Source: Shinisaurus crocodilurus
Lineage: Eukaryota; Chordata; Lepidosauria; Squamata; Shinisauridae
Assembly (NCBI GenBank): GCA_021292165.1
Contig: CM037881.1
Span: 1 to 64,000 of the forward strand
DNA length: 64,000 bases
Direction: 5' to 3'
Shown here: positions 44,636-55,023 of the stretch, piece after piece
Position numbering within the stretch: the stretch's first letter is position 1
How the letters are laid out: every line of letters starts with the position of its first letter
Made by a program: the position numbers and the translations under genes
The notes under the pieces: generated by a model
What the model was told of the DNA's origin: nothing
The model's database searches: none
Seen by the model: only the letters and a program-made list of their open reading frames with translations

Positions 44636-45041
44636 CAGGGTTGCAAAAAGTCATGATTTTTTTGCAAAAAAAAATAAAAAAAATCAATTTTTAAAAATTT
44701 AAATCAATGATTTTTTTATTTATTTAATCGATCCCCCCCCCCCCATTTTTTTTTTAGTAAAATTAATTTCAAAGTTTCAGGCAACCACATGTACAAATAG
44801 CCTACACTTAATAGTTAAAGAACACCAAATTACACAGAAAACACTTTCCTCATTATTATTTTTTTAATGTTACCAGTATTATTGGTTACTAGGCTACCTA
44901 CACGACAGGGTTGCAAAAAAAAATCATGATTTTGTTGTTGTTGCAAAAAATAGATTTTTATTGATGATTTAATCAATGGTTTAATCATTGATTTAAATCA
45001 GAATTTAAATGCAATGATTAAACGCAATGAATGCAACCCTG
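44636..45041. mobile_element. hAT element, AT-rich (CAGGGTTGCAAAAA ends)
   Basis: Ends cagggttgcaaaaa and aatgcaaccctg, with a perfect 8-bp duplication tgaaaagg (44628-44635 and 45042-45049). The interior is AT-rich with multiple aatcatgatttt / aaatcaatgattt motifs and no transposase frame. 406 bp. Confidence 0.92.
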
Positions 45042-45049
45042 TGAAAAGG

Positions 45050-45596
45050 TGAATAAAATCTGTGTGTAAGCTTATGTCTACACTACAGTGTGGTCGTCCA
45101 TTGCCCTGACTGCGGCATTTGGTTTGGGCAAAAGAGACCCACCAGGTCCATGCTCAACCCTAAAACTCCATCAAGTATCCACGGGGACTACATCATCAGT
45201 CCTACCCAACCATGTTGAGTTGAGCTCTACTCAGGAGTGGCAGTGGTGGTGGTGAGTTGTTGCTTGATCAAAGGCTGCTCCTGGCTTAAAGATATGTGAG
45301 CAGAACAGGGAAAGGGTGGCCAGTGGGTCCTGAGACAAGCAAACTGAAAGGTCAAGGAGATCAGGAAATCGAGAGAGAGAGAGGGCAGTCTCCCCCAGGC
45401 AGGTAGCTTCCTTCCATGGGGAACTCCCAGGAATGAGTGCCATTGTGCCAGCCGGCTTCCCCATCCAAGGAGGCAGCTAGAGATGAGTGAGAAGCTCAAG
45501 AGCTCTTGGATGAGCAGCCACCTGCCTGAGACATCTCAGATCTCACCATCCTGGTTAGCTGACAAGAGCTTGGCCACACCAGGCTGCCGCCGCCGC

Positions 45597-45631
<35 letters not shown>

Positions 45632-46892
45632 CCAAAGATCCACTCTTATCATCTCTACCATCTCTTGCCTTCTCCTTCCTGGCCTTCCCTTATGTCAACT
45701 TTTCCCCGGAGGAGGAATCATAGCAGAATATCTCAGCCAAGAGAGCCTCTTTCCTTTCCACGAATCAGCCCATCCGACCCTCTCCTTGGCACTGGCTCCA
45801 TTTCATTCTTGGCATCAGGTTCAGGGCATCTAGTCCTTTAAAAGGTCTCTTGTCTTCAGATTGTGAACCAACGATTCAACATTTTTTGAATGGTGGAATG
45901 TTTTTTTACGCTGTGGTACGTAGCAAGGCTTTTTTTTTTTAACGTGCACATTTGCTTAGAATTAATTTGTTTAAAAGAAGAAAGCAAGGAGCCATGCCAG
46001 GCATTAGCAGGAAGAGTACTCCTAGCATGTGGAAAAGGAAAGGGTAGAGGTGAGGGCGAGGGACAGAGCAAGAAACCCCAAGGCCTAATCAGAAGAGTGG
46101 AAAAGAGCAAAATGCATGAGAGGGCAGAGAGGCAATGTAGTGAGAGATCAGAAACCAAAAGTGCAAAGGGGCCAAGGCCATGCTCCTGAATGTTGAAGTA
46201 GGAAGCAAAAGTGTCTCTGAAAGACAATAGGGAGCCAGTCCAACAAACAGTTAAAAGGAATAACATGATCAAAGCACCAAAACAGTATAGATTACAAGGA
46301 AAACATAATTTTTTTGAACAGAAATCAAACATTTAAGATGGGAGAGAAAACAAAACAGAATGAGAAATAATCAAAACCTGAAGCAAGCAATAGAAACATT
46401 TTAGTATTGCCGGATGGATTCTGGCAATATTTTTGAAAAAAGAAATAAAAGGCATGATCTACGAAGAAAGACAATTAGGTGATGGGCGGGGCGATAACTT
46501 TTTAAAACACACACACACACACCGAGGCGATATACTTGGTTAGAGGATTGGAGACCCAAATTAATATTGAGATAAAAACCAGTATAGAAAAAAGGTTTAG
46601 AAAGGACCAAAAAAAAAAAAAAAACCCTTCAATTTTGTGCGTATTAATGGACAATCAGTAAACTAAAGATCTGATACAGAAAGTGAAGGATGAACAGAAC
46701 AGTTGTAACTGTAAAGATTACACAAAAAGAGACAGAAAGAATGGAGTGTGGTGGCATGGCATGTGTGAGTTCGAATGTCCGAAATCTGGTTACTTTCAAC
46801 ATTCACATGTGAAGATTGACTATCCTAGAGAAAATTTGTCAATGTCTGAAAGCTCAGAGACGCACCAGCAAATGTTTATAGTCACCTTAGTG
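45050..46892. other. PLPPR2 intron, no recognised repeat
   Basis: Contains cctcct and poly-C runs near 45596-45635 and a CA run near 46507-46523. No exon recognised. Confidence 0.4.
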
Positions 46893-47027
46893 CAGTGTTC
46901 CCCAACCTTGGGTCCCCAGATGTTTTTGGCCTACAACTCCCAGCATGCCCCAGCCAGCTACGATGGCTGGGGCATGCTGGGAGTTGTAGGCCAAAAACAT
47001 CTGGGGACCCAAGGTTGGAGAACACTG
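46893..47027. mobile_element. Family A palindromic MITE, full length
   Basis: 135 bp. The flanks ccttagtg and aactggac do not match, possibly because of rearrangement with the half copy that follows. Confidence 0.93.
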
Positions 47028-47079
47028 AACTGGACAATATGGTAAATGTCTTACTGCATCTAAAATGTCTAGTTCTGTA

Positions 47080-47130
47080 CTGGGAGTTGTAGGCCAAAAA
47101 CATCTGGGGACCCAAGGTTGGAGAACACTG
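47080..47130. mobile_element. Family A palindromic MITE, right-arm fragment
   Basis: ctgggagttgtaggccaaaa through ggagaacactg only, 52 bp after the previous copy. Confidence 0.9.
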
Positions 47131-48180
47131 TAACAGTCAGCGATCACTTTTCTATGTTCAAAATGTGGGGACATCTCTCTCTACTCTTTTGGACAGTCGC
47201 AACATTCATCTGTGATTATTGGCATTCACGTGTGAATGAGGGCATTCACGTGTGAATGAGGACATTCACCACGTTTTTGAGCATTCTTCGTAACAATGGC
47301 GACTGTTGGGAACCACGTTCCAGTGGCTGTTTGATGGCACAGCGAGTCAGCCCTCCGTCTGGTCTTCCCGTGCAGTGAAGGAAACAGGAGGCATGGGAGC
47401 TGCAGAATGGTTTCCAGAGGCACCTTGTGTTGGGCAGCCGAACATGTCCCATCACACAGAAAGGCTTGCTCAAAGAGCATCTGCGTCACCACCCTCTCCC
47501 CTTCCTCGACTCCTTGCTTTCCCTTTGCACAGATTCATCCGCTCTCCATTCCACATCTGCCACTTTTGCTGAGCTGCTCTCTGCCCGACTGGGATAGCCT
47601 CACTCACTCCTCTAAAATCCCTTTTAAAACCCAGTCCTTCCACCAAAACCTTTCATGGATTACCATTGCCTTTTTTTTTTCTTTTTTTTTTATTGCTGTG
47701 CTGCCTGATTATCCCTTCCGCCTCTCCTCCATCGCTAGTCCTTACCTCTTCTTCTAGTTTTGACCTGTCCATCAGATGCCCTGGAAGTAATGGGTGCCAC
47801 CAAAGTTCTCTTTCTTCTGCTGTTTTTTTGTTTTTGTTTTATTTCTCTTATTTGTTATGATAATATCCTATGTTTCTTCCATCACCAGAACTCACAGCCC
47901 CCCCCCCCCGTACATGGGGTACCCAGGAGATCTCCCATCCAGGCATTGAGCAGGCTCAGGCCTTCAGCCCATCGTCCCCTTGGTTCCCGGAAGAACTTCC
48001 TTAAGTAGCTGCTCCCCCTGTCCTGAGCAATGGAGCGGGAACCTAGCACGGGGTGGGGGTCCTCCTCCTCCTCCTCTTGCCTGGTTCCTTCCTGGCTGAG
48101 ACCTCCCCTTCCCCCTTTATCATTTGCTCACGCTCTCCGTTCTTCTGTCCTCCGCTCCCGTTTTCCTTGACCATCTATCT
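47131..48180. other. PLPPR2 intron, no recognised exon
   Basis: Contains a tandem cattcacgtgtgaatga repeat at about 47222-47262, and T-rich tracts. Confidence 0.4.
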
Positions 48181-48315
48181 CAGTGTTCTCCAACCTTGGG
48201 TCCCCAGATGTTTTTGGCCTACAACTCCCAGCATGCCCCAGCCAGCTACGCTGGCTGGGGCATGCTGGGAGTTGTAGGCCAAAAACATCTGGGGACCCAC
48301 GGTTGGAGAACACTG
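48181..48315. mobile_element. Family A palindromic MITE, full length
   Basis: 135 bp with a perfect duplication atctatct (48173-48180 and 48316-48323). Confidence 0.97.
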
Positions 48316-48812
48316 ATCTATCTGGATTAAGAGCCTCAGTCTGGCATCAAGGCTCGCTTGTGGGCCATGCTTAGGATTTAGGGAACGGCATCTCCGCACA
48401 GAACCCGAATATCCCTCAATTCCCACAGATGAGGCTTACTTCAGACCATCGATCCCCTTGCTACCTTGCAGACTCCGCTGAGTCCCGTCCCCCCCCCCCA
48501 AGGTCAGTCTGGGGGGGGGGGCCCTGTTGAGCGCCATGTCCTCCACACAGAGGAAGCGAATCCATCCACCCATCCTAATGGCCCGCCCAGTGTCTTCTCT
48601 GGAGGAGGTGAAGCTAGCCAGCCAGGCGCTGGAGCCACACCCCAACATGACAGCGTGCGCCGGGCAGGCGTCAGACCCGGCGCCAGCGGCCAGCGGCCTG
48701 CCCCGCCCCCTTCAAAGAAGAATCTGGCCCAGCACTCCGAGCAGAGCTAGGCAGCCGGGCCTAGCCTCCATTTTAATTTCCCACAATGCACCGACACAGG
48801 GTTCCTCTGGGG

Positions 48813-48947
48813 CAGTGTTCTCCAACCTTGGGTCCCCAGATGTTTTTGGCCTACAACTCCCAGCATGCCCCAGCCAGCGTAGCTGGCTGGGGCATGCTGG
48901 GAGTTGTAGGCCAAAGACATCTGGGGACCCAAGGTTGGAGAACACTG
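48813..48947. mobile_element. Family A palindromic MITE, full length, inside an older inverted repeat
   Basis: 135 bp with a perfect duplication ctctgggg (48805-48812 and 48948-48955). Outside it, ttcccacaatgc (about 48778) and gcattgtgggaa (about 48955) form a second, older inverted repeat. Confidence 0.96.
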
Positions 48948-49220
48948 CTCTGGGGCATTGTGGGAAGTTTAACAGGGGCCTAACTAACCCCCTACCAAGT
49001 GCTGCTGCTACCGTCCCCACCACCACTGCCATTGTAAGCCCGCCAGGGCCCATTAACAGAGGAGGGGGGCCAACCAGAGGGCCTTTTTTGCGCGCAGCCC
49101 CCTCAAGGTGGCGGCCCCGTCTGTGTACCTGCGTGCGTGCGTGCGTGGACTGAAGAGACGTCTCGGGCCCTCACAGAGCAGGAGGCATGCGTGCAGGGGT
49201 GCGTCAGGGGTGCCCCTTAC

Positions 49221-49364
49221 CTGAGCCACACTTAACTTTTCAAGGGAACTGTCAACGCAGGGCAAGCCCATGACCGGGGCGGCACTGGGCAGATCCTCAG
49301 GTGGCGGCGGGGCTTTCTTGGCCACAGGCGAAGTGCTCTGGAAATTGTTGACCACACAAGTCAC
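49221..49364 (-). CDS. PLPPR2: PLPPR2 coding exon, last helix and cytoplasmic tail start (48 codons)
   Basis: The translation starts VTCVVNNFQSTSPVAKKAPP and ends SSLEKLSVAQ. The first residues complete the last membrane helix (FL|VTCVV). The remainder is a proline-rich cytoplasmic tail. The end SLEKLSVAQ is nearly the same as mammalian PLPPR2 (PLEKLSVAQ). The exon is 144 bases, phase 0 at both ends, with acceptor ctggcag and donor GTAAGGGG. Because it ends in phase 0 while the C-terminal exon at 40114 starts in the middle of a codon, at least one exon of length 3n+1 must lie between them, or the tail differs in this species. Confidence 0.94.
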
Positions 49365-49928
49365 CTGCCAGACAAAGAGGACAGCAAGAGGATGCATGAG
49401 ACCAACTCCCTTCCTGCTTCCTGGCAAGAACAACCCCCGTCAAGACTTGGGGAAACTGTTTGTAGTCTGCTCCCTGTCATGTTAAGTTGCCCCCAGTGTT
49501 GTTTCTTACCTTCCTGGAAGAACTAATGCAGTAGTACCACTCACCGGGTATTTAAACAAACACACTTTAGTGCTGATAAATTAACTCCAATGAATCTAGA
49601 CTAGAGAGACCCTGGGATTGTATGTTTTTGGCTCTGCAGAGTGGCAAAAAAGGCCCCAGTGTCGGCTATGCAGGCCCAGGAATGAGCAAAGTTAGGTTCG
49701 TACAGCAGGGACTGAGTTTACTCTGTCTGAGCCCCACAGAGCGCCATGCCCAACGGCTGAACATCTTATCCTTTCCCCTACAGCCTGATAATCTTGCCCC
49801 GAAAAACAGCATTTTTACATCGGAGGGGTCTGCGGCGCTCTCCCCGCCATGCCCTATGCGGTCAAGCCCGCCGCCCCCCCCGTGCGCCCCACAAAGAGGC
49901 AATTCCAGCAGGAAACACGGCCACTTAC
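49365..49928 (-). other. PLPPR2: PLPPR2 intron
   Basis: Short intron between the C3-motif exon and the tail exon. No interspersed repeat was recognised in it. It has GT/AG borders. Confidence 0.85.
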
Positions 49929-50105
49929 CAAGAAGGCGGCAATGGCCCCACCTGTGACGAACCCAGCCAGCACATCGGACCAGTGGTTCCGGTACTCCGC
50001 AACACGCACCACACCCACCAAGAACGCCGGGCAGAGGAGGGCCAGGCACAGGGAGGGCTTGGCCAGGCGGGAGCCCTTCAGCCGGAAAACCAGCGTCACG
50101 TACAT
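49929..50105 (-). CDS. PLPPR2: PLPPR2 internal coding exon with degenerate C3 motif (59 codons)
   Basis: The translation starts MYVTLVFRLKGSRLAKPSLC and ends GGAIAAFL. It is 59 codons, the same length as the mammalian exon, and differs at only a few residues. It spans two to three membrane helices (LCLALLCPAFLVGVVRV and DVLAGFVTGGAIAAFL). The C3 motif of active family members is SR-x5-H-x3-D. Here the aligned residues are VR-AEYR-NHWSD: Ser is Val and the catalytic His is Asn, while Arg and Asp remain. The acceptor is ccgctgcag and the donor GTAAGTGG. The frame joins AYTV of the previous exon to MYVT. Confidence 0.96.
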
Positions 50106-50230
50106 CTGCAGCGGGGTGGAGTGGGGAGCGACAGAGGGCACTGAGTAGGCGGGCAGCGCGAGCAGTTACCCGCCTTCCTTGAAGGGCGTTAGAGAAAGGC
50201 GTTAACAGGTAGGAATTTTACAGTGCACAG

Positions 50231-50480
50231 ACTGGGGTGCCAGTGTGGCGTAGTGGTGAGAGTGTTGGACTGGGGACTCGGGAGATCCGGGTTCTAGTCC
50301 CCGCTCGGCCATGAAACTCACTGGGTGACTTTGGGCCAGTCACTGCCTCTCAGCCTCACCTACCTCACAGGGTTGTTGTGAGGATCAAATGGAGAGGAGG
50401 AGGAGGGTTATGTAAGCCGCCTTGGGTTCCTTGCAGGAAAAAAGGCGGGGTATAAATATAATAAATAAAATAAAATAATA
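50231..50480 (+). mobile_element. Sauria-type tRNA-derived SINE
   Basis: Complete copy: gccagtgtggcgtagtggtg head, ccgggttctagtccccgctc box B, ggcggggtataaatataata tail. In the PLPPR2 intron just upstream (gene sense) of the C3 exon. Confidence 0.95.
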
Positions 50481-50696
50481 ATGAGGGGGCGGAGGGGGCA
50501 CCTTCTCTTAGGACAAAGCTTCTCTCTCGTGGACCGCACAAAGAGTTCACTTCCTCCTGCTGTCAGCCCGCCCCACATCAACCCCCCACTTCAGCAGTCC
50601 TTATTGCAACCAGCAGCTGCTTCCGACTTCCGGGGCCGGCCCTGCTCGGCATTAAGCAGAGTGAGGCGGCTGCCTCGGCGGTAAGATGCTGTAGGA

Positions 50697-50810
50697 CAGT
50701 GTTCTCCAAGCTTGGGCCCCCAGATGTTTTTGGCCTACAACTCCCAGCATGCCCCAGCCAGCTACGCCAAAGGCCAAAAACATCTGGGGGCCCAAGCTTG
50801 GAGAACACTG
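50697..50810. mobile_element. Family A palindromic MITE, right stem shortened
   Basis: 114 bp, ends cagtgttctccaagc. Perfect duplication ctgtagga (50689-50696 and 50811-50818). Confidence 0.95.
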
Positions 50811-50818
50811 CTGTAGGA

Positions 50819-51289
50819 CACCGTTATAAGTACCACACAGCCTCGGGCAGTGGATGCTGAGAGTGTGGGGGCCGTGTAAAGAAGCCGACTGGACTGGAAG
50901 TTGAACCCTGAATCCCAAACACACAAACAAGACTGTGGCGAGCACACCTGAAGACACGGCAGTCCTTCAGCACCTCCCTGCCACCCACATTGCCTCGCTC
51001 TGTCTCGTGGTAGGACCGGACCTACCCGTCTCTGCCCTTCCTTGGCTCTCCTTTTTGGCACAGCGTGGAAGTGAAACAAACTTGGGGGACCATATTGACC
51101 TGTAATGTCCATGTTCAGCGGGAGCTGAACGCTCAAGTTTGATATCCACCTGATCATGGGAGCTAGGGCCAGGATTGGGTCAGGAAAGGATGCGGGGGAG
51201 GGGCAGGGTGAGGACACCAGTCGAACATCTGCATGGGTCGCCTTAAAACTGACCACATACAGATGTTGCAGCTCACTCTGCCACCCTGT
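50819..51289. other. PLPPR2 intron, no recognised repeat
   Basis: Unique-looking sequence. Confidence 0.4.
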
Positions 51290-51450
51290 TTCATAGATTT
51301 CATAGGATCGTAGAGTTGGACGGGGCCTACAAGGCCATTGAGTCCAACTCGCTGCTCAATGCAGGAAACTAGAGGAGGGGGTCTCCCATCCAAGTCATCA
51401 CCAGGCCTGACCCTGCTTAGCTTTCCACGCTCAGACAAGCTGAGCAGCAC
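51290..51450 (-). mobile_element. 5S-rRNA-derived SINE with CR1-like tail
   Basis: Reverse orientation, as at 8096. It lacks part of the head end. Confidence 0.85.
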
Positions 51451-51499
51451 TGAGAAACAAGTGGTGCACACCTTGCTTTCTAGAACTATTTGAGACCGC

Positions 51500-51630
51500 C
51501 TTCTCCAGCCTAGCGCCCCCTAGATGGGGTTTGGACTACAACTCCCATTATCCCCCACAGCACAGCCAATGCCCATGGTGGCTGGGAATGATGGGAGTTA
51601 TCGTTCAAACACATCTGGAGAACAAACAGG
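51500..51630. mobile_element. hAT-type palindromic MITE
   Basis: ggtttggactacaactccca and atgatgggagttatcgttca arms. Confidence 0.65.
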
Positions 51631-51649
51631 TTGAGGAGGGATTTTCAGA

Positions 51650-51745
51650 GGGCAGCCGTGTTACCTATTACAGCAAAAACAACAAGGTGTCTTGTGGCAC
51701 CGTAAAAACTTAACAAACTTCTTCTGGCATAAGCCTTCATGGAAA
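51650..51745. mobile_element. MITE left-end fragment (as 37165)
   Basis: cagcaaaaacaacaaggtgt, cttgtggcaccgtaaaaact, taacaaacttcttctggcat. Confidence 0.6.
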
Positions 51746-51941
51746 TGTTTAACTAGCACTTATATCTTTTTTTAATCCCTCTCAAGCAGCATCTGTGAAG
51801 CAAACTGTTTTTCTGTTTAATATCTTTTGGATAAACAGATGGCGTTAGCCTCTGTAAATCCACATGTCCAGATTACGAGAGGGTCTCCGAACTTTAGCCT
51901 TCGCTGCTGGCACTCCACGCTTCCAGGGTCCAGAGTATTAT

Positions 51942-52470
51942 CATAGAATCATAGAATCAGAGAAAAGTAGAGTTGGAAGAGGCCTACAACTACAAGGCCA
52001 TCGAGTCCAACCCCCTGCTCAATGCACGAATCCAGGTCAAAGCATCCCTGACAGATGTCTGTCCAGCCGCACCTTGAATGCCTCCGGAGTGGGAGAGCCC
52101 ACCGCCTCCCTAGGTCGTTGGTTCCATTGTCTTATTGCTCTGACAGTCAGGAAATTTTTCCTGATGTTTAGGTGGAATCTGGGTTCCTGTAACTTGAGCC
52201 CATTATTCCGTCTCCTGCAAACTGGGATGATCGAGAAGAGATCCTGGCCCTCCTCTGTGTGACAACCCTTCAAGTACTGGAAGAGTGCGATCACATCTCC
52301 CCTCAGTCTCCTCTTCTGAAGGCTAAACATGCCCAGTTCTTTCAGTCTCTCCTCATAGGGCCTTGTTTCCAGTCCCTTGATCATCCTTGTTGCCCTCCTC
52401 TGAACCCTCTCCAGTTTGACTACGTCCTTCTTAAAGTGTGGTGCCCAGAACTGGACGCAGTACTCAGGAT
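51942..52470 (-). mobile_element. CR1 LINE 3' fragment
   Basis: The reverse strand encodes EYCVQFWAPHFKKDVVKLER, RMIKGLETRPYEERLKELGM and IRQWNQRPREAVGSPTPEAF, the CR1 C-terminal region, in one open frame. The tail is at the left. Confidence 0.95.
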
Positions 52471-53020
52471 GAGGGGTTGAAGGAGACAGCACAAGGACCC
52501 AGCTTGATGAGAAAGAGGAGAGATTAGGCCAGGGTGCAAAACCTCAGGCCTGGGCAGCAAATCTGGCCCTCTGGAGTTACCAATCTGCCCCCCCCCCATT
52601 CCCCAGATAGACTCACTCCCCTTCCACAGGCCACACTCTCTTTCCCCCAAACCACCAATCATTTGGTGGTTTCAGGGCTGGTGCCAGCAGGGGCCCACCA
52701 GCAAAAGCCTCCTGGACTGGTTCCCCCTCTTCACTATTGCAACCCGGCCTGCTTGTTCACCCGCCTCTTGCTCTGGCCCGGAGAACGGTGGCGGTGAAAA
52801 GGAGAAGCAGTCGATAGCCACTTGCCTACTGGCTCACTGGCTCTGTGCCTTGTCCCGCAAACAAGCGGTAGCAACGACGAGAAGCAGGATGAGAAGCAAC
52901 CGTAGCTGCTGACAACGGCGGGGGCAAGGTAGTAGGGCCCGCTAAGGGTAATTTGCCCAGCTTCAAAAACCTGAAGCTGGCGTTGGGGTGATTTCCCAGC
53001 TTTTGCACAGTTTCTCCTTT
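52471..53020. other. PLPPR2 intron, no recognised repeat
   Basis: Nothing recognised. Confidence 0.4.
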
Positions 53021-53100
53021 CAGTGTTCTCCAAGCTGGCTGGGGCATGCTGGGAGTTGTAGGCCAAAAACATCTGGGGGACCCAAGGTTGGAGAACACTG
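53021..53100. mobile_element. Family A palindromic MITE, left arm mostly deleted
   Basis: cagtgttctccaagctggct then the whole right arm. Confidence 0.92.
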
Positions 53101-53135
53101 GCTTAGTTACCGTACTAGCAATAAGAGCTTTAAGC

Positions 53136-53270
53136 CAGTGTTCCTCAACCTTGGGTCCCCAGATGTTTTTGGCCTACAACTCCCAGCATGCCCCAGCCAG
53201 CGCAGCTGGCTGGGGCATGCTGGGAGTTGTAGGCCAAAAACATCTGGGGACCCAAGGTTGGAGAACACTG
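53136..53270. mobile_element. Family A palindromic MITE, full length
   Basis: 135 bp, 35 bp after the previous copy. Flanks ctttaagc and caatattt do not match. Confidence 0.93.
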
Positions 53271-53271
53271 C

Positions 53272-53330
53272 AATATTTATTTATTATATTTTTAAATCGC
53301 CCATCTGGCCGGTCACCCAGCCCCCCTGCT
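53272..53330 (-). mobile_element. L2 3' tail scrap
   Basis: tttatttattatatttttaa then cgcccatctggccggtcacc. Confidence 0.8.
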
Positions 53331-53358
53331 ATAGTGGGATAAATATGCACACCACAGG

Positions 53359-53688
53359 CACACAGAGGAGGGCCAGGATCTCTTCTCGATCATCCCAGTT
53401 TGCAGGACACGGAATAATGGGCTCAAGTTACAGGAACCCAGATTCCACCTAAACATCAGGAAAAATTTCCTGACTGTCAGAGCAATAAGACAATGGAATC
53501 AACTACCTAGGGAGGTTGTGGGCTCTCCCACTCTGGAGGCATTCAAGGTGCGGCTGGACAGACATCTGTCAGAGATGCTTTGACCTGGATTCCTGCATTG
53601 AGCAGGGGGTTGGACTCGATGGCCTTGTAGGCCCCTTCCAACTCTACTTTTCTATGATTCTATGATCTATGAAATCTATGAAATCTAT
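53359..53688 (+). mobile_element. CR1 LINE 3' fragment
   Basis: From ggccaggatctcttctcgat through gttggactcgatggccttgt, then attctatgatc and a switch to atgaaatct repeats. Confidence 0.95.
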
Positions 53689-54447
53689 AAGCTAAGATAT
53701 GCAGGGGCTTATGTGTTTCGGTTCTACCCCTTTTGCCTTCACGCCCCGCCCACCACTGGAACGTGGCCCCCGAGAGCTTCTTCAAAATGGAATCCGGCCC
53801 TTGGGCTGAAAAAAGGTTCCACACCCCTGGACTATGCTTTCCCCAAGGTATCCATTATAACCTTGCTTGGTTTTACACACTTCTTAGCAGCTTTTGAATA
53901 CAAAACCACTGGAAAGCGATGGCGGCAATAGCAAGGATTAAGGGTCTGCCTGAGATGCAAATACAAATGATTTAACCCGCTATCTGTCCAACTGACAGGA
54001 GGGACAGGCTCTCTCTATTCAGATCAGGCGGTGCTCTGTGGCAATGCCCACCCTGCAGAATTGTTTTCTTGGCTTTCGTCACCAAAGGCTGGCTCTCTTC
54101 CCCACTTTTTCTGTGTGCCCACCAGAGGGCACTCCAGACCTCCAAATAAGTATATTATGGGGGGGGGGGGTGAGGCAAGTGAAAACCCGGACCTGGTCCG
54201 TCCGTCCGTCCCCCCACCTCTCTCTCTGTGTGTTCATGCTTTGCAGGGGGGATTCTTTGAAGGGTCAAACCTAGCCTCTGTCCACACACTTTGCTCCAGG
54301 GGGAGTGATGCTGAGCCCCCCCCCACCCATGATTTTGGGGGGAGCTCAGTGCTCTGTGCCTCCTTAGCCCCACCGTGTCTGCTCCCTCCTCCAACCCCCC
54401 CCCAGCATCCATTTTTCCGGCCCCTCGGCACAACAGTCACCCCGTAC
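53689..54447. other. PLPPR2 intron, GC-rich toward the exon
   Basis: A hAT-like MITE end (aaaaaaggttccacacccctgg) lies near 53807. No other feature. Confidence 0.45.
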
Positions 54448-54704
54448 CACAGTGTAGGCCACGGCATAGGCGCTGAGGGCCGCATCCTTGGAGGGGAAGG
54501 CCTTGCGGGCAGCGGCGACCAGGACAGGGTTCCCAGTGCAGGCTGCCTTGTCGGTGACGTAGAGGGTGCCGGGTGGCGGCTGGCAGCCCAGGGCGGTGTA
54601 GTTGGGCCGACACACAGAGAGGAAGTGTGGGGTCTGGTTGCCGGTCACCACTTGGCCGGCGTTGGCAAAGATGGTGGTGGTGAAGAGACCGAAGGAGTAG
54701 ATGC
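54448..54704 (-). CDS. PLPPR2: PLPPR2 internal coding exon with degenerate C1 and C2 motifs
   Basis: The 257-base exon starts with two bases that finish a Gly codon, then IYSFGLFTTTIFANAGQVVT, the most conserved PLPPR segment, followed by GNQTPHFLSVCRPNYTALGC and AFPSKDAALSAYAVAYTV. In active lipid phosphate phosphatases the C1 motif is K-x6-RP and C2 is (P/Y)SGH. Here the aligned C1 Lys is Gln and the Arg is Thr, and C2 reads PSKD, so the catalytic His is absent. This is as expected for PLPPR2 and argues against enzymatic activity. The acceptor is cctgtgtggcatctac read on the plus strand as gatgc|ctgtg; the donor is GTACGG. A long plus-strand frame over 54031-54732 is only the antisense shadow. 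Confidence 0.95.
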
Positions 54705-54877
54705 CTGTGTGGAAGGAAACGGAAAGCGATGAGGCACGGTGCCGACTGGGCCGAGGGGCAGGAGGAGCGGGCTGGCCTGGCCGGCAGTGGGGAAGCTGGG
54801 GTGGGGGCCCCCCATAGTGGCCCATGGAGGGATCCTGGGGGTGGGGCAGGGGGAAGGAAAGGCCACCCGCCACTTAC
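54705..54877 (-). other. PLPPR2: PLPPR2 short intron (173 bp)
   Basis: GC-rich intron between the loop exon and the IYSFGLFTTT exon, flanked by a GTAAG donor and a CAG acceptor. It is repeat-free. Confidence 0.9.
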
Positions 54878-54998
54878 CCAAAAAGCGGACGATGCGGCGC
54901 AGAAGGGGGTTGAAGTAGCAACACTCGCCCGAGATGATCGTTTTCTCCTCACGTCTCTCTGGCTGGAGGAAGAAGGCGGCCAGTTCCCCAATGAGAAT
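54878..54998 (-). CDS. PLPPR2: PLPPR2 internal coding exon (40 codons plus one base)
   Basis: The translation reads ILIGELAAFFLQPERREEKT and continues IISGECCYFNPLLRRIVRFLG. It follows the previous exon in frame (TVT then ILIGELA) and corresponds to the mammalian ILLGELARAFF...SGACCRFSPPVRRLVRFLG stretch, with several lizard-specific substitutions. The start (ILIGELAAFF) is a membrane helix; the rest is a basic loop. The acceptor is ccccctccttag and the donor GTAAG. The exon ends after the first base of a Gly codon that the next exon completes. The intron upstream (about 5.7 kb) holds a solo LTR with a nested L2 and several MITEs. The intron downstream is only 173 bases. Confidence 0.94.
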
Positions 54999-55023
54999 CT
55001 AAGGAGGGGGAATGGGGGGGGAG

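Noticed and set aside
54031..54732. 233-codon plus-strand frame
   Set aside because: Antisense of the PLPPR2 IYSFGLFTTT exon and its GC-rich intron; no own domain.
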